From contig VYZB01000190.1 of assembly GCA_013397455.1 (NCBI GenBank), forward strand, positions 737,220-801,219: a stretch of DNA of 64,000 nucleotides. The letters run 5' to 3'. How positions within the stretch are numbered: position 1 is the stretch's first letter; each line of letters begins with the position of its first letter. The notes beneath the pieces are model-generated. The model saw nothing but the letters and a program-made list of their open reading frames with translations, was not told the origin of the DNA and made no database searches. Below, in pieces: positions 62,701 through 64,000 of the stretch. Made by a program: the position numbers and the translations under genes. Origin of the DNA: Crotophaga sulcirostris (taxonomy: Eukaryota; Chordata; Aves; Cuculiformes; Crotophagidae).

Positions 62701-63408
62701 ATGGGTGTAAATCAGGCTATGCAACTCCGATTGCAAGCTTAGGACTTTTAATTCCTAATACAAGCAAGAGGGCATAACCATGCCCTAACCCTCTGAAACG
62801 GTTACTGAGCCATGCTAACCTAATCAAAACACATACATAATGTATGAAATAAATAATCCCTAAAAGATATTTTAGGTGCTTGGGTAATGAAATGATAGGC
62901 ACCCTTGCAGTCAGCAAAATAAGTCACAGCCAGGTAGTATAGTTCTGAAAGTATGCAGAAAACAAAAAGCTTGTATATGCAATTCAAAGCAGAAATGCCA
63001 ATGATAAGGAGCAGTTTTGTGACACTGACTTTGAGTATACACATTGCCTTGGGCTGCTGGATTACAAAAAAATGAACAACCAAAATAAATTCTGATAAAT
63101 ACAGGGGATTTAAAGCACATTCCTGTATTTAATCGAAGATGTTTCTAATGCCTACAGGCTTAAAAAACATAATAAAAAGTCAGGGTCTCCATTACTCTGT
63201 TAAACTCGCACATCAGTACAAGTGAATTTAAAACACCACTGATTCAAATGGTCAGCATTTTTAGGGAATACATACAATGATTTTGTAAGGCTGAAAGACC
63301 TGCTTGAAGCAAAACATATGACAAAAACACATAGAACACAGATACCCACCTGCTTAGGATCATAGACCATGAGCCTGTTTTGATACTGTGCAGTATTTGT
63401 TACTCCAC
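56623..63408 (-). CDS. KLHL32: KLHL32, C-terminal kelch part (4 exons, 5' exons outside window)
   Basis: Coding exons in transcript order are 63408-63350, 60926-60734, 58690-58596 and 56784-56623 on the minus strand. All junctions are GT/AG and in phase, giving 168 residues and a TGA at 56625-56623. The sequence shows kelch-repeat hallmarks: GGVTNTAQYQNRLMVYD, KLYVLGG with a later DQW, and IYLVGG. It ends in a tail (FYGPTLPFASNG, HHRIGTM) that matches human KLHL32 as I remember it. Human KLHL32 is about 620 residues with BTB, BACK and six kelch blades, so this is roughly residues 452-620. By family such proteins recruit substrates to CUL3 ubiquitin ligases; the targets of KLHL32 are not well known. 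No stop or frameshift interrupts the exons. Confidence 0.96.
56785..58595 (-). other. KLHL32: KLHL32 intron before last exon
   Basis: No repeat or exon recognised; only short A runs such as those at about 58208-58219. Confidence 0.8.
58596..58690 (-). CDS. KLHL32: KLHL32 exon (kelch blade with IYLVGG)
   Basis: On the minus strand the acceptor is ttttttgctttag and the donor a good gtgagt. It completes a Gly codon and encodes QNESGVAVHNGRIYLVGGYS, then IWTNEPLACIQ, ending on a codon boundary. Confidence 0.97.
58691..60733 (-). other. KLHL32: KLHL32 intron
   Basis: No repeat or exon recognised. Several chance frames on both strands (for example around 59928-60260). Confidence 0.8.
60734..60926 (-). 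CDS. KLHL32: KLHL32 exon (kelch blade with YVLGG)
   Basis: On the minus strand the acceptor is tttcttcccag and the donor gtgact. It encodes NKWSSRSPMLQRRVYHSMAA, then VQRKLYVLGGNDLDYNNDR and IDSYSIDADQWTRCNFNMLT. The motif order (W, R, H-hydrophobic, LYVLGG, Y, W) is one full kelch repeat. One base carries over. Confidence 0.97.
60927..63349 (-). other. KLHL32: KLHL32 intron
   Basis: Contains a relatively CpG-containing block at about 61860-62320 that stands out from the AT-rich surroundings and is open on both strands over a long stretch. No exon in the right phase is needed, since the flanking exons join cleanly. Confidence 0.75.
63350..63408 (-). CDS. KLHL32: KLHL32 exon (59 bp, kelch blade)
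   Basis: On the minus strand the acceptor is actctttcatag and the donor gtgggt. It opens with two bases finishing a Gly codon and encodes GVTNTAQYQNRLMVYDPKQ. The Gly-Gly pair and MVYDP are typical of a kelch repeat. It ends on a codon boundary and joins to NKW of the next exon. Confidence 0.94.
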
Positions 63409-64000
63409 CTATGAAAGAGTTTATACAGGTCACATTTTCTCGTATAAGCAAAACCAGGACCAAGATCAGGTACAGCAAAATAACCAATTCTAGGGTCCAT
63501 TTGCTGACAAAACTACATTGCATACCACCACTTACGCTTACATTCCACTGCACTTCTTAATCTGGTTGCAAGGTAAAAAGTAGTACATTATCATGTAGCA
63601 TGTTACCAAACATCTAGAAATACAAAATAGCAACAACAAACACCCCACACACATTTCCTTTGTAAAGCTAATTCTATGGGCTCAAAACAAGATAAAAATT
63701 GCTGTTTATAAATGCCTGTGCATTCAGCCATCATCAAGACGTGAAGATAAAACCCATCCCTGTTCCAAAGAGTGTGCAGTGTGTGACGCGGTTTAAAAGA
63801 GGAGGACGTGGGCTTGCATCAGAGAGAAGAGGTCAGAGAGGAGCTCTGCCTAACAAGGATCATGATGCGGGACATCACTGCCAGCTGGAAAGCATAGTGC
63901 AAACCTGTGCAACTGTGCTTGCCTACACATATGAAGGAAATCCTGCATTCAGTCTGTATTACAGAGCAAACATCTGGCTTAGTTGTAGACTTATGCTGGG
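63409..64000 (-). other. KLHL32: KLHL32 intron, partial
   Basis: The preceding kelch exon is not in the window: it would have to end with one base of a Gly codon, and no such exon is seen before the edge. Confidence 0.7.

Noticed and set aside
1..64000. CRISPR arrays, operons, phage or plasmid features, tRNA or rRNA genes.
   Set aside because: The window is vertebrate chromosomal DNA with spliced genes. No regularly spaced repeats or cloverleaf sequences were seen by eye.

Overview
The window is vertebrate nuclear DNA, almost certainly from a bird. The evidence is repeated CR1-type LINE fragments with avian 3' ends, AT-rich introns with short exons and GT/AG splice sites, and the tail-to-tail gene pair MMS22L / KLHL32, which are also convergent neighbours in mammals (human 6q16.1). 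I could not fix the species. Nothing here looks bacterial, viral (as an active genome), CRISPR-like or operonic. Nearly all open frames in the window are chance frames in introns or on the wrong strand.

Layout. (1) 1-21823 is the inner part of a large MMS22L intron. I find no exon in it. It holds two CR1 fragments of one 3'-end type, one CR1 of a second type, poly-T tracts, AT-rich stretches that look like conserved non-coding DNA, and a 15-N assembly gap with duplicated flanks. (2) 21824-46040 holds the last eleven coding exons of MMS22L on the + strand. All phases join without a break, giving about 560 residues, roughly the C-terminal 45 percent of the protein, and ending at TAG 46038-46040. 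The 3' UTR probably ends near 46.66 kb. (3) 46.7-56.0 kb is intergenic, with three CR1 pieces, a 40-bp tandem duplication and no gene I can support. (4) 56623-63408 holds the last four coding exons of KLHL32 on the - strand (168 residues, C-terminal part of the kelch propeller). The BTB and BACK exons lie beyond the right edge. 63409-64000 is intron.

How the genes work. MMS22L is the partner of TONSL in a complex that loads RAD51 at stalled or broken replication forks. KLHL32 is a BTB-kelch protein, by family a likely substrate adaptor for CUL3 ubiquitin ligase, with little known about its targets. They share a location and a convergent arrangement; I see no sign of a shared function.

No previously undescribed system was found. 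The most useful leads are a possible alternative terminal exon of MMS22L (35164-35754), a weak splice donor in its last intron (44379), three assembly defects marked by N, a strong short hairpin at 23962-23999, and several candidate conserved non-coding blocks in or near these genes.
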